DNA of 39,052 nucleotides from a virus, in IMG/VR virus record IMGVR_UViG_3300024520_000204, positions 1-39,052 of that record. One strand, given 5' to 3'. Every line of letters begins with the position of its first letter. Position 1 is the stretch's first letter. Of the stretch, positions 14,611-22,633 are shown piece by piece. The notes beneath the pieces are model-generated. The model ran no database searches and was not told where the DNA came from. It saw nothing but the letters and a program-made list of their open reading frames with translations. The position numbers were made by a program, and so were the translations under genes.

Positions 14611-15734
14611 TTTGTGATCCCCAATTTTTGCAAGAGATCATCTTTTTTCTTTGTTGTTTTTTTAAACTCAAGAGAGTCTTTTCTGATCAGCTCAATGTCA
14701 GTCTTTCTGCCTGCAGTTGTCTTGGTATATTTTACCGATTGCACCAGCATTTGAGACTTGATCCCAACTGATGGTGACTCAACCTGGACCAATTGATTTA
14801 TTGCCCAAAGAGATCCATCCTCTTGCCGCCAACCTTTCACTGAGATTGTGACCTTGAGACCTTTTGCAACTCTGAGACCTGCCTCAAATTCAGCACGTTT
14901 TTGAGCACCATCATTGTTGACTGCATTTTCTGCCAGGACAATGTTGGGCCTAAAGCGAGTGATGCCCTCATCAGTTGCCTCACCAAGAGAGGCATTGGTG
15001 TCAGTTGGTGATCCTAAAATCCCAGCCTGCTGACCTTTGACTTTATAAACTGAAAATCTTTCAGTGTTGTCAAAAGTTGCACCAATTGAAAGGATATTCA
15101 CTCCCTCTTTTAATTCAGAGGCAGCTCTCTTGACTCCTCTTTTTTCAATCAAAAGATTGCCATGAGTTGATGATAAAAGGATGAGTTGCCTTTCTTTGGC
15201 GGCCCTGTTGAGCGCCTCAAAAACTGTCTCACCTTGCTTGATTGTAAATTTGGAAAATTTTTCTCCCACTGAAAGTGCAGAGTCTTTGATCACCTTGAGA
15301 CCAAAAGGCTTGAGCATCTCTTTGGCCAGGCCTTCAAAGTCTAAATTGTTAAACTCACTTGCACCATCATGAGAGCAGTCCACAAGATCTGATGTCCTGT
15401 CTCTGCCAGTGATCGTCAAGTTGCGAGATCCTGAGATGAGATTGGCAGTGAAGGTGTCAACATAACCCTCAAAGAGTGCAATCTTTCCAAGGTGGCAATG
15501 GATGCGATCCCCTGGGAGGATCTCAAAGTCTTGAGCCTCAATGGACCACTTGTCCAGGACTGAGATCTCAAAGGTGCCAGTGAGACTCATTAAGTTGCGG
15601 CTCAAATTTACATTTTTAAAACCTTCAAAGACTTTGTTATTGACATAAAAAGTCACTGCATCCTCAATGAGAGTGCCACGGTCAAAAGGTATTGATGATC
15701 TGTGCTTGATCTTTGGGGAGTCAAGGTCAGCCAT
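14607..15734 (-). CDS. baseplate hub protein (Mu gp44 / gpP, P2 gpD-type)
   Basis: The 375 aa product has the hub-protein plan. An N-terminal beta domain (DAVTFYVNNKVFEGFKNVNL, then GTFEISVLD) is followed by PGDRIHCHLGKIALFEGYVDT at about 70-95. After that come TGRDRTSDLVDCSHDG at about 110-125, the middle IKQGETVFEALNRAAKERQLILL and LLIEKRG, and the SVKGWRQEDGSLWAINQLVQV block. Such proteins form the trimeric hub that holds the spike. It overlaps the gpN gene by eight bases. Confidence 0.92.
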   Translation of the reverse strand: MADLDSPKIKHRSSIPFDRGTLIEDAVTFYVNNKVFEGFKNVNLSRNLMSLTGTFEISVLDKWSIEAQDFEILPGDRIHCHLGKIALFEGYVDTFTANLISGSRNLTITGRDRTSDLVDCSHDGASEFNNLDFEGLAKEMLKPFGLKVIKDSALSVGEKFSKFTIKQGETVFEALNRAAKERQLILLSSTHGNLLIEKRGVKRAASELKEGVNILSIGATFDNTERFSVYKVKGQQAGILGSPTDTNASLGEATDEGITRFRPNIVLAENAVNNDGAQKRAEFEAGLRVAKGLKVTISVKGWRQEDGSLWAINQLVQVESPSVGIKSQMLVQSVKYTKTTAGRKTDIELIRKDSLEFKKTTKKKDDLLQKLGITK

Positions 15735-16914
15735 CTAAGACCTCCAAAGACTTTCCTGATGGTATAAAGGCAGGATGTCTGATCCCATTTCGGTCAATGA
15801 TGTCTTGCTCATTGTCCAATGACTCAAAAAGATCATAGGTCAAAAGCAAAGTTGGCTCTGATGCCACAATCTCAATTGTTTTTATATTTGGGAGATCCAG
15901 ATCCACATCAGGGAGAGCATCAACTAAATTGGCATTGATGTCAGCAAGATTTTGAAAGACCTCAGTCCCATCATCCAAAGTGAGCTGCTCCTCAAGCTGA
16001 TTGGTGATCTCAATCCTGGCCGCCTCAGCATCTTGGAAAGAGACATAGGTCCCATTGGCAGCAGAGCCTGCAGCCTTTGCTGCTGCAATCCTGCGCATAA
16101 AATTATTGAGCGCATCTTGATTTTGTTTTTCCTGGACTCTTGTGGGAGTGTCACCACTGACATCCTCATCACCAAAGCCAAAGAAAGTTGCAAGAGCATT
16201 GGCCTGGTCCTCAGCTTTTGTGAAAGCACCTTGCAAAAAATTAAAGGAGTCTTGCAGCCGAGCAGCCAATGCGCTGGGGGCCTGCATGAGATCATTGACC
16301 TCGGCCACAAGATTCCTGGTGGTAAAAGCAAGCTGATTTATATTGTCAGCAATGTCACCACCTAATTTTGATATTTTTTTAAACTGATCAGCAGCTTTGC
16401 CGATCCCTGATCTTGCACTATCCAATGCATTTTGAGGGAGGCCTGCCACTGAGAATTTTTTTTCAAAGTCAGCAACTGCACTTGCCTCAGCAGCGTCAAT
16501 TGAACCAAGCAGGATTGCTCCCTTGTCATTGACTCCTTTTGGAAAGCGATTGTCCCCGGCCTCCAAAAACTTTGCAGAAAATTTTGCAATAAATCCTGAG
16601 AGATTGGACTCTTGGATTGTGACCGTCCCAACCTGGACAAAAACTGCACCATAATAAGGATGGATCAGCTCTCCTGGCCCCTCTTTTGTGAATATTTTTT
16701 CAAGCTCTTTTTTTTGTGTGAAATAGTCATCACCAAGGATGTGGCCCTCAAGCTCATAGGTCTCAGCAACTCGACCATTGTCATCAGTGAAAGGGAGATC
16801 TCTTTTTGGGATCTCATGTTGGACAGCACGGCGGCCCAAAGTTTTTGTTGATGTGTCAGTGAAAAATTTGACACCTCTGAAAGATCCTTGTCTCAGCTCA
16901 TCTTTAAATCCCAT
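15727..16914 (-). CDS. Mu gpN / gp43-like tail-DNA circularisation-N family protein
   Basis: The 395 aa product begins GFKDELRQGSFRGVKFFTDT, followed by L-G-R-R-A-V-Q-H-E-I-P-K-R-D at about 27-40. Further on are YELEGHILGDDYFTQKKELE and PGELIHPYYGAVFVQV, the hallmarks of the DNA_circ_N family (Mu gpN). The C-terminal two-thirds are helical and Ala-rich. The Mu protein is a baseplate or tail component between the tape measure and hub genes, just as here. The start follows immediately after the tape-measure stop. Confidence 0.92.
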   Translation of the reverse strand: MGFKDELRQGSFRGVKFFTDTSTKTLGRRAVQHEIPKRDLPFTDDNGRVAETYELEGHILGDDYFTQKKELEKIFTKEGPGELIHPYYGAVFVQVGTVTIQESNLSGFIAKFSAKFLEAGDNRFPKGVNDKGAILLGSIDAAEASAVADFEKKFSVAGLPQNALDSARSGIGKAADQFKKISKLGGDIADNINQLAFTTRNLVAEVNDLMQAPSALAARLQDSFNFLQGAFTKAEDQANALATFFGFGDEDVSGDTPTRVQEKQNQDALNNFMRRIAAAKAAGSAANGTYVSFQDAEAARIEITNQLEEQLTLDDGTEVFQNLADINANLVDALPDVDLDLPNIKTIEIVASEPTLLLTYDLFESLDNEQDIIDRNGIRHPAFIPSGKSLEVLDG

Positions 16915-18746
16915 CAGATCCCTCCTGCCATTTGGCCAGTGAGAGAGTCCAAGACATTGCCTTTGTCCTCAACACTCACATTGGTGCCCTTTGGAATATT
17001 TGAAAAGTTGACATCCAGGAGAGCTTTTTTGTCTCTGTTTTTTTTCTCCTCAGACTCTTTGACCACTGCTCTTGATCCAAGTGGATCACCAGAGGGGCCG
17101 CCAATTTTAAAGCCTTGAGCTTTCAGCTTGGCATCAGTGTCATCACCTCCAAAAAGCTTTCCAAGGAAAGGGATTTTTGAGGCAAGCTCACCTGCAAAAG
17201 AGATCATGTCTTTGATCTGCTCAAGTGGACTTGTAAAAAGGTCAGAGAAAAAAGCTTTGATTGGTGTCCAGGCATTAAAAATCATCACTGCTGCAGTCAC
17301 CAGGAGCGCCACCAATGCCAACACTGGCAATGAGACTGCACCAACTGCTGCACCAATTGCTGCAAAGATTGGGGCCAAGGTGGCAAAGCCTGAAATTAAA
17401 AAAGGCAACATTGTGATCACTGTCCCCAATGCCAGGACTATTGGTCCAAGCACTGCGACAACACCAGCAATGATGAGTCCCCATTTCAACATTCCATTGG
17501 ATGTGTCTGCAAGCTTTCTCAAAAATTCTGTGATTTTATTTATATTTTTTTCAATTATGTCTTTCAGTTTTACGCCACCAAATTCAACATCAAAGATGGC
17601 AATCTGAAAACCCTCAAAGGCTGACTTGAGATTGGTGATTGCTCCTGGCAATCCTTTCATCATTGTCTTGGCCATGTCTGCAGCAGCGCCTTTTGCTCCC
17701 TTCAATTCATTGGTGAGACTTTGGATTGAGTTGACACCATCTTTGCCAAGCTTATTGACAGAGTTGAGGAGCACATTGGCACCAGCAACTGCTCTCAAGC
17801 CAAAGATCTCATTGATGACTGCCAACTTGCCAGCTCCCTTGAGTCCTTTTGCTTGAAAAGATTTATTGAGATCACCAAGGATGTCAGTCATTGGTCTCAA
17901 TTTTCCAGTGGCAAGATCTCTCATCTCAACACCAAGGCCGCCCATGATTGTCTTTATTCTTTTTGTTGGTGCAGACATTTTTAAAAACATATTTTTTAGA
18001 GTGGTGCCTGCTTTTGATCCCTGGATGCCTGAGTCACCAAGCTTTGCAATGAGTGCACTGGTCTCCTCAATTGTTGAGCCAGCAGCTTTTGCCACGGGGC
18101 CTGCGTCCTTCATTGCCTCAGCAAGTTGGATCATGTCAGTGTTGCCTCTTGCAGTTGCAAGGGCCAGGACATCAGCAACTTTGGCAGTGTCTTTGGCTTT
18201 AATATTAAAAGCGCCCATCACGTTTGATGCAATGTCTGCTGCAGTTGCAAGATCTGTTGATGATGCTGCTGCAAGAGATAAGACTGCTGGTGTTGCTGAT
18301 AAAATTTCATTAGTTTTAAAGCCTGCTTGTGCGAGAAAAGCCTGGGCATCAGCAGTTTGAGATGCAGAAAATTGTGATTCTCGGCCCAGCCTTTTGGCTT
18401 GCTCAGTTAGTTTTTTAAGTGGCTTTCCAGTGGCCCCTGAAAGGGCCGCCACTTTATTCATTGATTTTTCAAAGTTGGCTGCAGTGTTGAGCGATAAAAC
18501 ACCAAGCGCCACAATGGGCGCTGTCAGGCCAAGGCTCATGCCTTTGCCAATGCCTTTCATTGCTCTCCCTGTTTTTGTGAGAGACTTTCTGAGAGACTTG
18601 GTTTTTTGTTTTAAAAGCTGAGTTGCAATTGCTGCCTTTTTAAAATTGGATGTCATTTTTGGGATCTTGTTTTTGACCTTGTCAATGACCTTGGACATGG
18701 AGTCAATGGCTTTGAGTCTCAATTTTCCTTGTGCTTCTTTAGCCAT
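16914..18746 (-). CDS. tail tape measure protein, 610 aa
   Basis: A long helical protein with the tape-measure core: SLNTAANFEKSMNKVAALSG at about 85-105, then LTEQAKRLGRESQFSASQTA and an Ala-rich domain to residue 330. A hydrophobic section at about 425-500 (WGLIIAGVVAVLGPIVLALG and three further segments) fits the membrane-interacting part. The basic N-terminus (about 1-60) is typical. The tape measure sets tail length and is threaded inside the tube. ATG 18746 follows GGAGCAGGAAAAAA and overlaps the end of the chaperone E' frame, the usual order E/E' then tape measure. Confidence 0.92.
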   Translation of the reverse strand: MAKEAQGKLRLKAIDSMSKVIDKVKNKIPKMTSNFKKAAIATQLLKQKTKSLRKSLTKTGRAMKGIGKGMSLGLTAPIVALGVLSLNTAANFEKSMNKVAALSGATGKPLKKLTEQAKRLGRESQFSASQTADAQAFLAQAGFKTNEILSATPAVLSLAAASSTDLATAADIASNVMGAFNIKAKDTAKVADVLALATARGNTDMIQLAEAMKDAGPVAKAAGSTIEETSALIAKLGDSGIQGSKAGTTLKNMFLKMSAPTKRIKTIMGGLGVEMRDLATGKLRPMTDILGDLNKSFQAKGLKGAGKLAVINEIFGLRAVAGANVLLNSVNKLGKDGVNSIQSLTNELKGAKGAAADMAKTMMKGLPGAITNLKSAFEGFQIAIFDVEFGGVKLKDIIEKNINKITEFLRKLADTSNGMLKWGLIIAGVVAVLGPIVLALGTVITMLPFLISGFATLAPIFAAIGAAVGAVSLPVLALVALLVTAAVMIFNAWTPIKAFFSDLFTSPLEQIKDMISFAGELASKIPFLGKLFGGDDTDAKLKAQGFKIGGPSGDPLGSRAVVKESEEKKNRDKKALLDVNFSNIPKGTNVSVEDKGNVLDSLTGQMAGGI

Positions 18747-19184
18747 TTTTTTCCTGCTCCTTCAATCTATCAATCCAAAAAATTAAATCACTCTTTTTAA
18801 AATCCATCAGCTCAGTTGGCTGAAAATGGAAAAACTTTGCAAGCGTCCCAATTGCATGGTCCCAATCAGAGGGCCATCCTAATTGAATGACGAAAAATAC
18901 TCCACCGCCCTGTTGGTGTCTGGCATGGAAAGCTCATCAATGATTGATGTTGGCTCTTGTGCCAGCTTTTCAACAATGATCAGGATCTCATCCATGTCAG
19001 GCTCACCTGAGAGGCCCCTGAGATGTTTTGCTTTTGGCTCATCCAGGAGCAACTCACTGACCTCTCTGTCTCCATGCTTGAAAGGTTTTTGAAGTGGCAA
19101 GCACCACTTGCCATCTTTTTTCTCAAGCTCATCCAGGATGGTCTTTTCTTTTTTTTCGGTTTTTGTTTTTGTTTTCTTTGACAT
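18739..19184 (-). CDS. tail assembly chaperone, E product (stop 18879) and E-E' -1 frameshift product
   Basis: The 0-frame product runs from ATG 19184 (after TTGGGGGCAACT) to TAG 18879: 101 aa, matching the P2 gpE / Mu gp41 chaperone family (KWCLPLQKPFKHGDREVSEL, then LRGLSGEPDMDEILIIVEKL). A second frame, shifted -1, is open to TAA 18739. It reads on with QLGWPSDWDHAIGTLAKFFH then FQPTELMDFKKSDLIFWIDR, typical of the E' extension. This second frame has no usable start codon: its only ATG is near the end, and TGA TGA lies upstream. A -1 slip at TAT TTT TCG (18899-18891) would give about 148 aa. Such fusions recruit the tape measure during tail assembly. Confidence 0.82.
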
Positions 19185-19203
19185 AGTTGCCCCCAACTAA
19201 AAG

Positions 19204-19224
19204 AGGGGAGGCCAGGCCTCCCCT
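19204..19224 (-). terminator. strong hairpin after the tail tube gene (attenuator)
   Basis: AGGGGAGG (19204-19211) pairs with CCTCCCCT (19217-19224) around CCAGG. On the minus strand CTTTTA follows, a weak T-run, so partial termination or 3'-end protection of the tube/sheath message is likely before the low-copy chaperone and tape-measure genes. Confidence 0.7.
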
Positions 19225-19231
19225 TTGTTTT

Positions 19232-19594
19232 TTATCTGATCTCTTGAGGTTTTTTAATTGATTCAAAGCGGGCCTCAATCTCCCCCTCCTCAGTGGTGAT
19301 GTTTCCATCACCTGCAAAATATGCCTCAGCAAAAGAGATGACCTTGCCATTGGCAAGCTCCAATGTGATTGTGGCATCCTCTGTCCTCAGCAAAGCCTCA
19401 ACAGAAAGATCACCACGGTCAGTGATTGTCCCCTCAACAAAGCCAACTTGAGGAGTGACTTTAAAGCCATGGACACCATCCATGCCAACCACTGCCTCTT
19501 TTTTGTCCTCTCCTAAATTATAAGACCAGGACCCTTTGACCTTGTATTGTTGACCATCAACTTTCAAAAAAATAATTCCACCAACTCGATTCAT
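19232..19594 (-). CDS. tail tube protein (Mu gpM-like)
   Basis: The 120 aa product fits the Mu-type tail tube family. An N-terminal G-G-I-I-F-L-K-V-D-G-Q-Q-Y-K-V-K-G-S-W precedes the conserved YNLGEDKKEAVVGMDGVHGF at about 26-45. After that come GFVEGTITDRGDLSVEALL and TLELANGKVISFAEAYFAGDG. The tube is the inner channel inside the sheath. It follows the sheath gene by 12 bases and precedes the chaperone, the standard order. Length is normal for the family. Confidence 0.92.
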   Translation of the reverse strand: MNRVGGIIFLKVDGQQYKVKGSWSYNLGEDKKEAVVGMDGVHGFKVTPQVGFVEGTITDRGDLSVEALLRTEDATITLELANGKVISFAEAYFAGDGNITTEEGEIEARFESIKKPQEIR

Positions 19595-19606
19595 GATGCC
19601 CCTCCT

Positions 19607-21076
19607 TTAAAGTAAAAATTTGATCTGAGTGCCCATGACTCTCAGTTGGTTGATAACATCAGGCTGCATCAAAAAATCCAACCTATTCACGTCAGAGCTG
19701 TTGCGCTCCACAATCAGTGACTCTTTGAATTGGTCAACACCTTCAACCAATCCATCAAGCTCCCATTGCTCAAATTTAAAAATGGCCTCAGCCTTTCCAA
19801 GTCCAGGAGTCATGATCTTTTGTCCTGTTGAAAATCGAGTCCCATCATTGGCAAGCTTGTGCTTTGGATATTTTCCAAGCATATAGTTGCGCCAATCAAA
19901 TCGGAGAAAGGAAAGAGTCAGCAAAGTGTTGAGGTCCAAATAGGACACATCATCAGCACCAGCCTCACTTGTCTGATAGGTGGTGATGACTCTTTCAATG
20001 ATGACCTTGTCTCCACTTGTTTTATAAGTGGCAATGCCATTGAAAAGCAAAGTGTTGCGATCAACAACAGGCCGGCGCTCAGACTCCTCTGGTGCCAAGA
20101 TCCCTGTCTCTGAATTTTGGAAAGGACTTGCAGGATCAATCTCACCCTCAGCAACTACTTTGCCAGCAATTTTTGAGATCTGACTTGCTCCATGCTCTGG
20201 CCCTCTCACATCCACAAAAATTGTAAATTGAGAATTGAGTGCAGATCCAACAGTCACTTGAGATCCAAGATCTCCTCTTGAGCTGTAGAAAAAATAGCCA
20301 TCATTTTGCAGCAATGGTCCAAAGCGTGAGGTCATCTCTGCCTCAAGCAAGATGCGATTGGCAGAGTCAGCAAAGGCTGAGATCCCAATGATGTATTGCT
20401 TGTCATCAATGGCAGCAATTGCTGCAGTCAGATCTGGATTAGTTGCACCAGCGGCCATTGGCGTGATTGCAACTGCAAGGCCCTCAGGGAGAGCATCATC
20501 ACTATTATAATTGAAACGGAGATCAATCTCATTGCCAGAGAGACCATCATTTTTTGCAGTAAAATCCAAAGTCTCTGGAGAGACATTGATCACTGATGTG
20601 ATCATGATGTCTGCATTGGCAGCAAGGGCAATCTCATCATTGAGATCTGAGGCAATGGATGCCAAAGACTGACCTGATGCAACTGCAATCTGGATCTTTT
20701 TTCCAGCAGCATAAAAGCTCAGTGTCCCAGCTTTTGTGACTGCACCTGAAAAGGTAACATCACCAGCAGCAGCAACACCAGCGCCATTGTCATCAACAGG
20801 CAGGCACCAAAGCTCTTGGAAAGTGTTGGCCTTTTTAAAAGAGTCAACCATGTTGGCCAGGAGTGATCCTTGACCAAAGAGAGTCTTGGCCTGCTCAAAA
20901 CTTGAGACAAGCACGGCCACATTGGCAGTGGCAGTCCCAGCAGCAACTTTTGGACCAATCATCAAAGCTCTATATGGCTGATTGACTGGACCTTGGATTG
21001 CACCTTTGTTGTCAAACTCTGCATAGAGAAAGGGCACTCTGATTGCACTTGGTACTTGGTTAAAAGGGACTGTCAT
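19607..21076 (-). CDS. contractile tail sheath protein (Mu gpL-like)
   Basis: The 489 aa product begins TVPFNQVPSAIRVPFLYAEF and continues PYRALMIGPKVAAGTATANV, as Mu-type sheath proteins do. The C-terminal sheath fold is visible in R-N-T-L-L-F-N-G-I-A-T-Y, then VIIERVITTYQTSEAGADDV and SYLDLNTLLTLSFLRFDWRN (about 375-410). It ends LMQPDVINQLRVMGTQIKFL. Sheath subunits contract to drive the tube through the envelope. It overlaps the gp38-like stop as ATGA and is followed by the tube gene. Confidence 0.95.
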   Translation of the reverse strand: MTVPFNQVPSAIRVPFLYAEFDNKGAIQGPVNQPYRALMIGPKVAAGTATANVAVLVSSFEQAKTLFGQGSLLANMVDSFKKANTFQELWCLPVDDNGAGVAAAGDVTFSGAVTKAGTLSFYAAGKKIQIAVASGQSLASIASDLNDEIALAANADIMITSVINVSPETLDFTAKNDGLSGNEIDLRFNYNSDDALPEGLAVAITPMAAGATNPDLTAAIAAIDDKQYIIGISAFADSANRILLEAEMTSRFGPLLQNDGYFFYSSRGDLGSQVTVGSALNSQFTIFVDVRGPEHGASQISKIAGKVVAEGEIDPASPFQNSETGILAPEESERRPVVDRNTLLFNGIATYKTSGDKVIIERVITTYQTSEAGADDVSYLDLNTLLTLSFLRFDWRNYMLGKYPKHKLANDGTRFSTGQKIMTPGLGKAEAIFKFEQWELDGLVEGVDQFKESLIVERNSSDVNRLDFLMQPDVINQLRVMGTQIKFLL

Positions 21077-21300
21077 GACTCACCTCCATCATTTTCCTTT
21101 TCGGTTTTTGATTTTGCTTTTGCTTTTGGTTTTTTCTTTTCTGCCTTGGCCAGCTCAATTGATCCCTCTTTCAAGCGCCTCATCCAATATGGATCTGCAG
21201 GCACCTCAGAGACTTTGTCTCCTGGGAGAAAGCGATTGGACATAGGTCTTGGCACTTTTAGGCCGGCCTTTGGTCTCACCTTTAAAATTTTGTGTGGCAT
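21073..21300 (-). CDS. Mu gp38-like protein (DUF2635)
   Basis: The 75 aa product shows the DUF2635 pattern: K-V-R-P-K-A-G-L-K-V-P-R-P near the start and P-A-D-P-Y-W-M-R-R-L-K-E-G-S-I at about 35-49. A Lys/Ala-rich tail follows. These proteins lie just upstream of the sheath gene in Mu-like phages; their function is unclear. ATG 21300 follows GGAGAGCAATA. The tail may interact with nucleic acid or be unstructured. Confidence 0.88.
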   Translation of the reverse strand: MPHKILKVRPKAGLKVPRPMSNRFLPGDKVSEVPADPYWMRRLKEGSIELAKAEKKKPKAKAKSKTEKENDGGES

Positions 21301-21312
21301 TATTGCTCTCCT

Positions 21313-21849
21313 TTATTGATCAAGAGTGATGGTGTCTTGAGCATCATCACTCTGCTGTCCATTCACTTTATAGGTTGATTTTATTCTCTTGAGGCCAGGA
21401 CCGTCAAAGACTCGGCTCTCATCAGTTGTATAGTTGAAATTGTAGTCCAGTTGGACTTTGCCAATTGGGGACTCACCATCTCCCTCAGTATCATAGGCAA
21501 CATTGGTGAGATCATAGTCATTGACCATTTTGAAAAGGTCATCACTCTGGATGGATCTTTCCATCACATCCTCAACCAATTGGGAGAGATCATCCATCTC
21601 ATCAGCAAGTTGCTCATCAGTGTCATGCGTGGTGATGATCTCAAGGGAGATGCCAAAATCTCTCTCATAACTTTTTGGGGACTCATCAAAGCGATCAACT
21701 GACTCCCCTTTGGTGTAGACTAAAATTAGGGGGAGATTCTCATGCTGAGAACCAACTGACCTGGCAGAAAAGATGTCATCTCCAATTTTGTTGATCTTGG
21801 CCCCTTTCAGGACTTCAATCACTTTTTTTCTTAAAGACTTTCTGTCCAT
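21313..21849 (-). CDS. probable tail terminator / completion protein
   Basis: I choose ATG 21849 (MDRKSLRKKVIEVLKG) because the longer frame to 21906 runs deep into the upstream gene. The 178 aa product has the fold-level pattern of lambda gpU / Mu gp37 terminators: an N-terminal helix, LPLILVYTKGESVDRFDESP with RDFGISLEIITT at about 40-80, then helical Q-L-A-D-E-M-D-D-L. A beta end with GKVQLDYNFNYTTDE follows. It lies between the head-tail joiner and the sheath genes, where the terminator belongs. Identification is by position and pattern. Confidence 0.7.
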   Translation of the reverse strand: MDRKSLRKKVIEVLKGAKINKIGDDIFSARSVGSQHENLPLILVYTKGESVDRFDESPKSYERDFGISLEIITTHDTDEQLADEMDDLSQLVEDVMERSIQSDDLFKMVNDYDLTNVAYDTEGDGESPIGKVQLDYNFNYTTDESRVFDGPGLKRIKSTYKVNGQQSDDAQDTITLDQ

Positions 21850-22168
21850 GACTGACCTTGTGCAAGTGCAGAGAGGCTCCCCCTTGGCCATCCTCTCTGA
21901 CCTCAACTATTTTAAAGTTGAGATTTCTGATTTTTATTTGATCACCAACCTTTGGATGGATCTCAAGATTGTGCAGGTTGATCCCTATTCTTGGCTGATT
22001 GCTGATGACAGTCTGCTCAGTGTCTGGATCAATTATTTCAAACTCATTGTCAAAGATTCCTTTGAGTGAGTAGCGGCCACCTTTTTTTGGCAGCAGAGTG
22101 ACATCCTCACCAAAGGCTTTGGTGGCAGTTTTCAAAATCTTGTCAACTCTGTTGCGAAAATCTGTCAT
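21815..22168 (-). CDS. head-tail joining protein (lambda gpFII/attachment type)
   Basis: ATG 22168 gives a 117 aa product starting MTDFRNRVDKILKTATKAFG. A beta-barrel pattern follows: SLKGIFDNEFEIID, then PRIGINLHNLEIHPKVGDQI and FKIVEVREDGQGGASLHLHK. That is the phage attachment/head-tail joining plan, in which the ring connects portal to tail. No ribosome site is visible because a strong stem-loop ends only six bases before the start. This may keep expression low after the highly expressed capsid genes. Confidence 0.75.
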   Translation of the reverse strand: MTDFRNRVDKILKTATKAFGEDVTLLPKKGGRYSLKGIFDNEFEIIDPDTEQTVISNQPRIGINLHNLEIHPKVGDQIKIRNLNFKIVEVREDGQGGASLHLHKVSHGQKVFKKKSD

Positions 22169-22174
22169 AAAAAT

Positions 22175-22201
22175 CAAGGGACCTCAAAAAGAGATCCCTT
22201 G
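22175..22201 (-). terminator. stem-loop terminator/attenuator after the decoration gene
   Basis: On the minus strand CAAGGGATCTC and GAGGTCCCTTG pair over 11 positions (one wobble) around a TTTTT loop, followed by ATTTTT and the ATG of the next gene. This is terminator-like and covers the ribosome-binding area of the head-tail joiner gene. Confidence 0.75.
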
Positions 22202-22219
22202 CCTCATACTTTTTTTGTC

Positions 22220-22573
22220 TTAGTAGCTCATTGGGCCAGGTTGATTGTTGACAAGGATCTGGACGGTGGCATCAGCAGCAAGTGCTGCGACAAAGACAGT
22301 CCCAATGTCAAAATCTTTTGTGGCATCAGCAGAGTCAACAACATTGGCGTTGCCCTCATCATAACCGACTGCCTCAAAGCTTGCCATGGCAGTGGCTGCC
22401 TCTTTAGCAAAAGAGTGCACACCGCTTGTGGCGTATTCACCAGACTCATTGGCATCATAGGCACCACAAGCAACACCAACTTTGCCATTGCCCATGTCAA
22501 TTGGTTGACCAGATACAACTGCACTTGTGTGAGCAAAGGTGGCCACATGGCCAGACTTAATTGCATTTTTCAT
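22220..22573 (-). CDS. capsid decoration/cement protein (DUF2190 type)
   Basis: The 117 aa product fits the DUF2190 capsid-decoration family. It starts M-K-N-A-I-K-S-G-H-V, followed by SAVVSGQPIDMGNGKVGVAC at about 17-37. Later segments are SGVHSFAKEAATAMASFEAV and D-I-G-T-V-F-V-A-A-L near the end. Such proteins stabilise expanded heads. ATG 22573 follows AGGAGAAAAAA. A hairpin lies between it and the capsid gene, and another after it, so its message is bracketed by structure, fitting high dosage. Confidence 0.85.
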   Translation of the reverse strand: MKNAIKSGHVATFAHTSAVVSGQPIDMGNGKVGVACGAYDANESGEYATSGVHSFAKEAATAMASFEAVGYDEGNANVVDSADATKDFDIGTVFVAALAADATVQILVNNQPGPMSY

Positions 22574-22588
22574 TTTTTTCTCCTATTG

Positions 22589-22612
22589 GGGCCACTCTCT
22601 AAAGAGTGACCC
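22589..22612 (-). terminator. stem-loop between capsid and decoration genes
   Basis: GGGCCACTCT (22589-22598) pairs with AGAGTGACCC (22603-22612) around CTAA, ten pairs with one wobble on the minus-strand RNA. There is no T-run after it, so mRNA 3'-end protection, processing or pausing is more likely than termination. Confidence 0.65.
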
Positions 22613-22633
22613 AAAAAAGTTGTTGGTTAAGGA

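Noticed and set aside
22228-22566. A second minus-strand frame over the decoration gene
   Set aside because: Leu/Met/Pro/Gln-rich out-of-phase reading. The other phase matches the DUF2190 decoration family and has the ribosome site.
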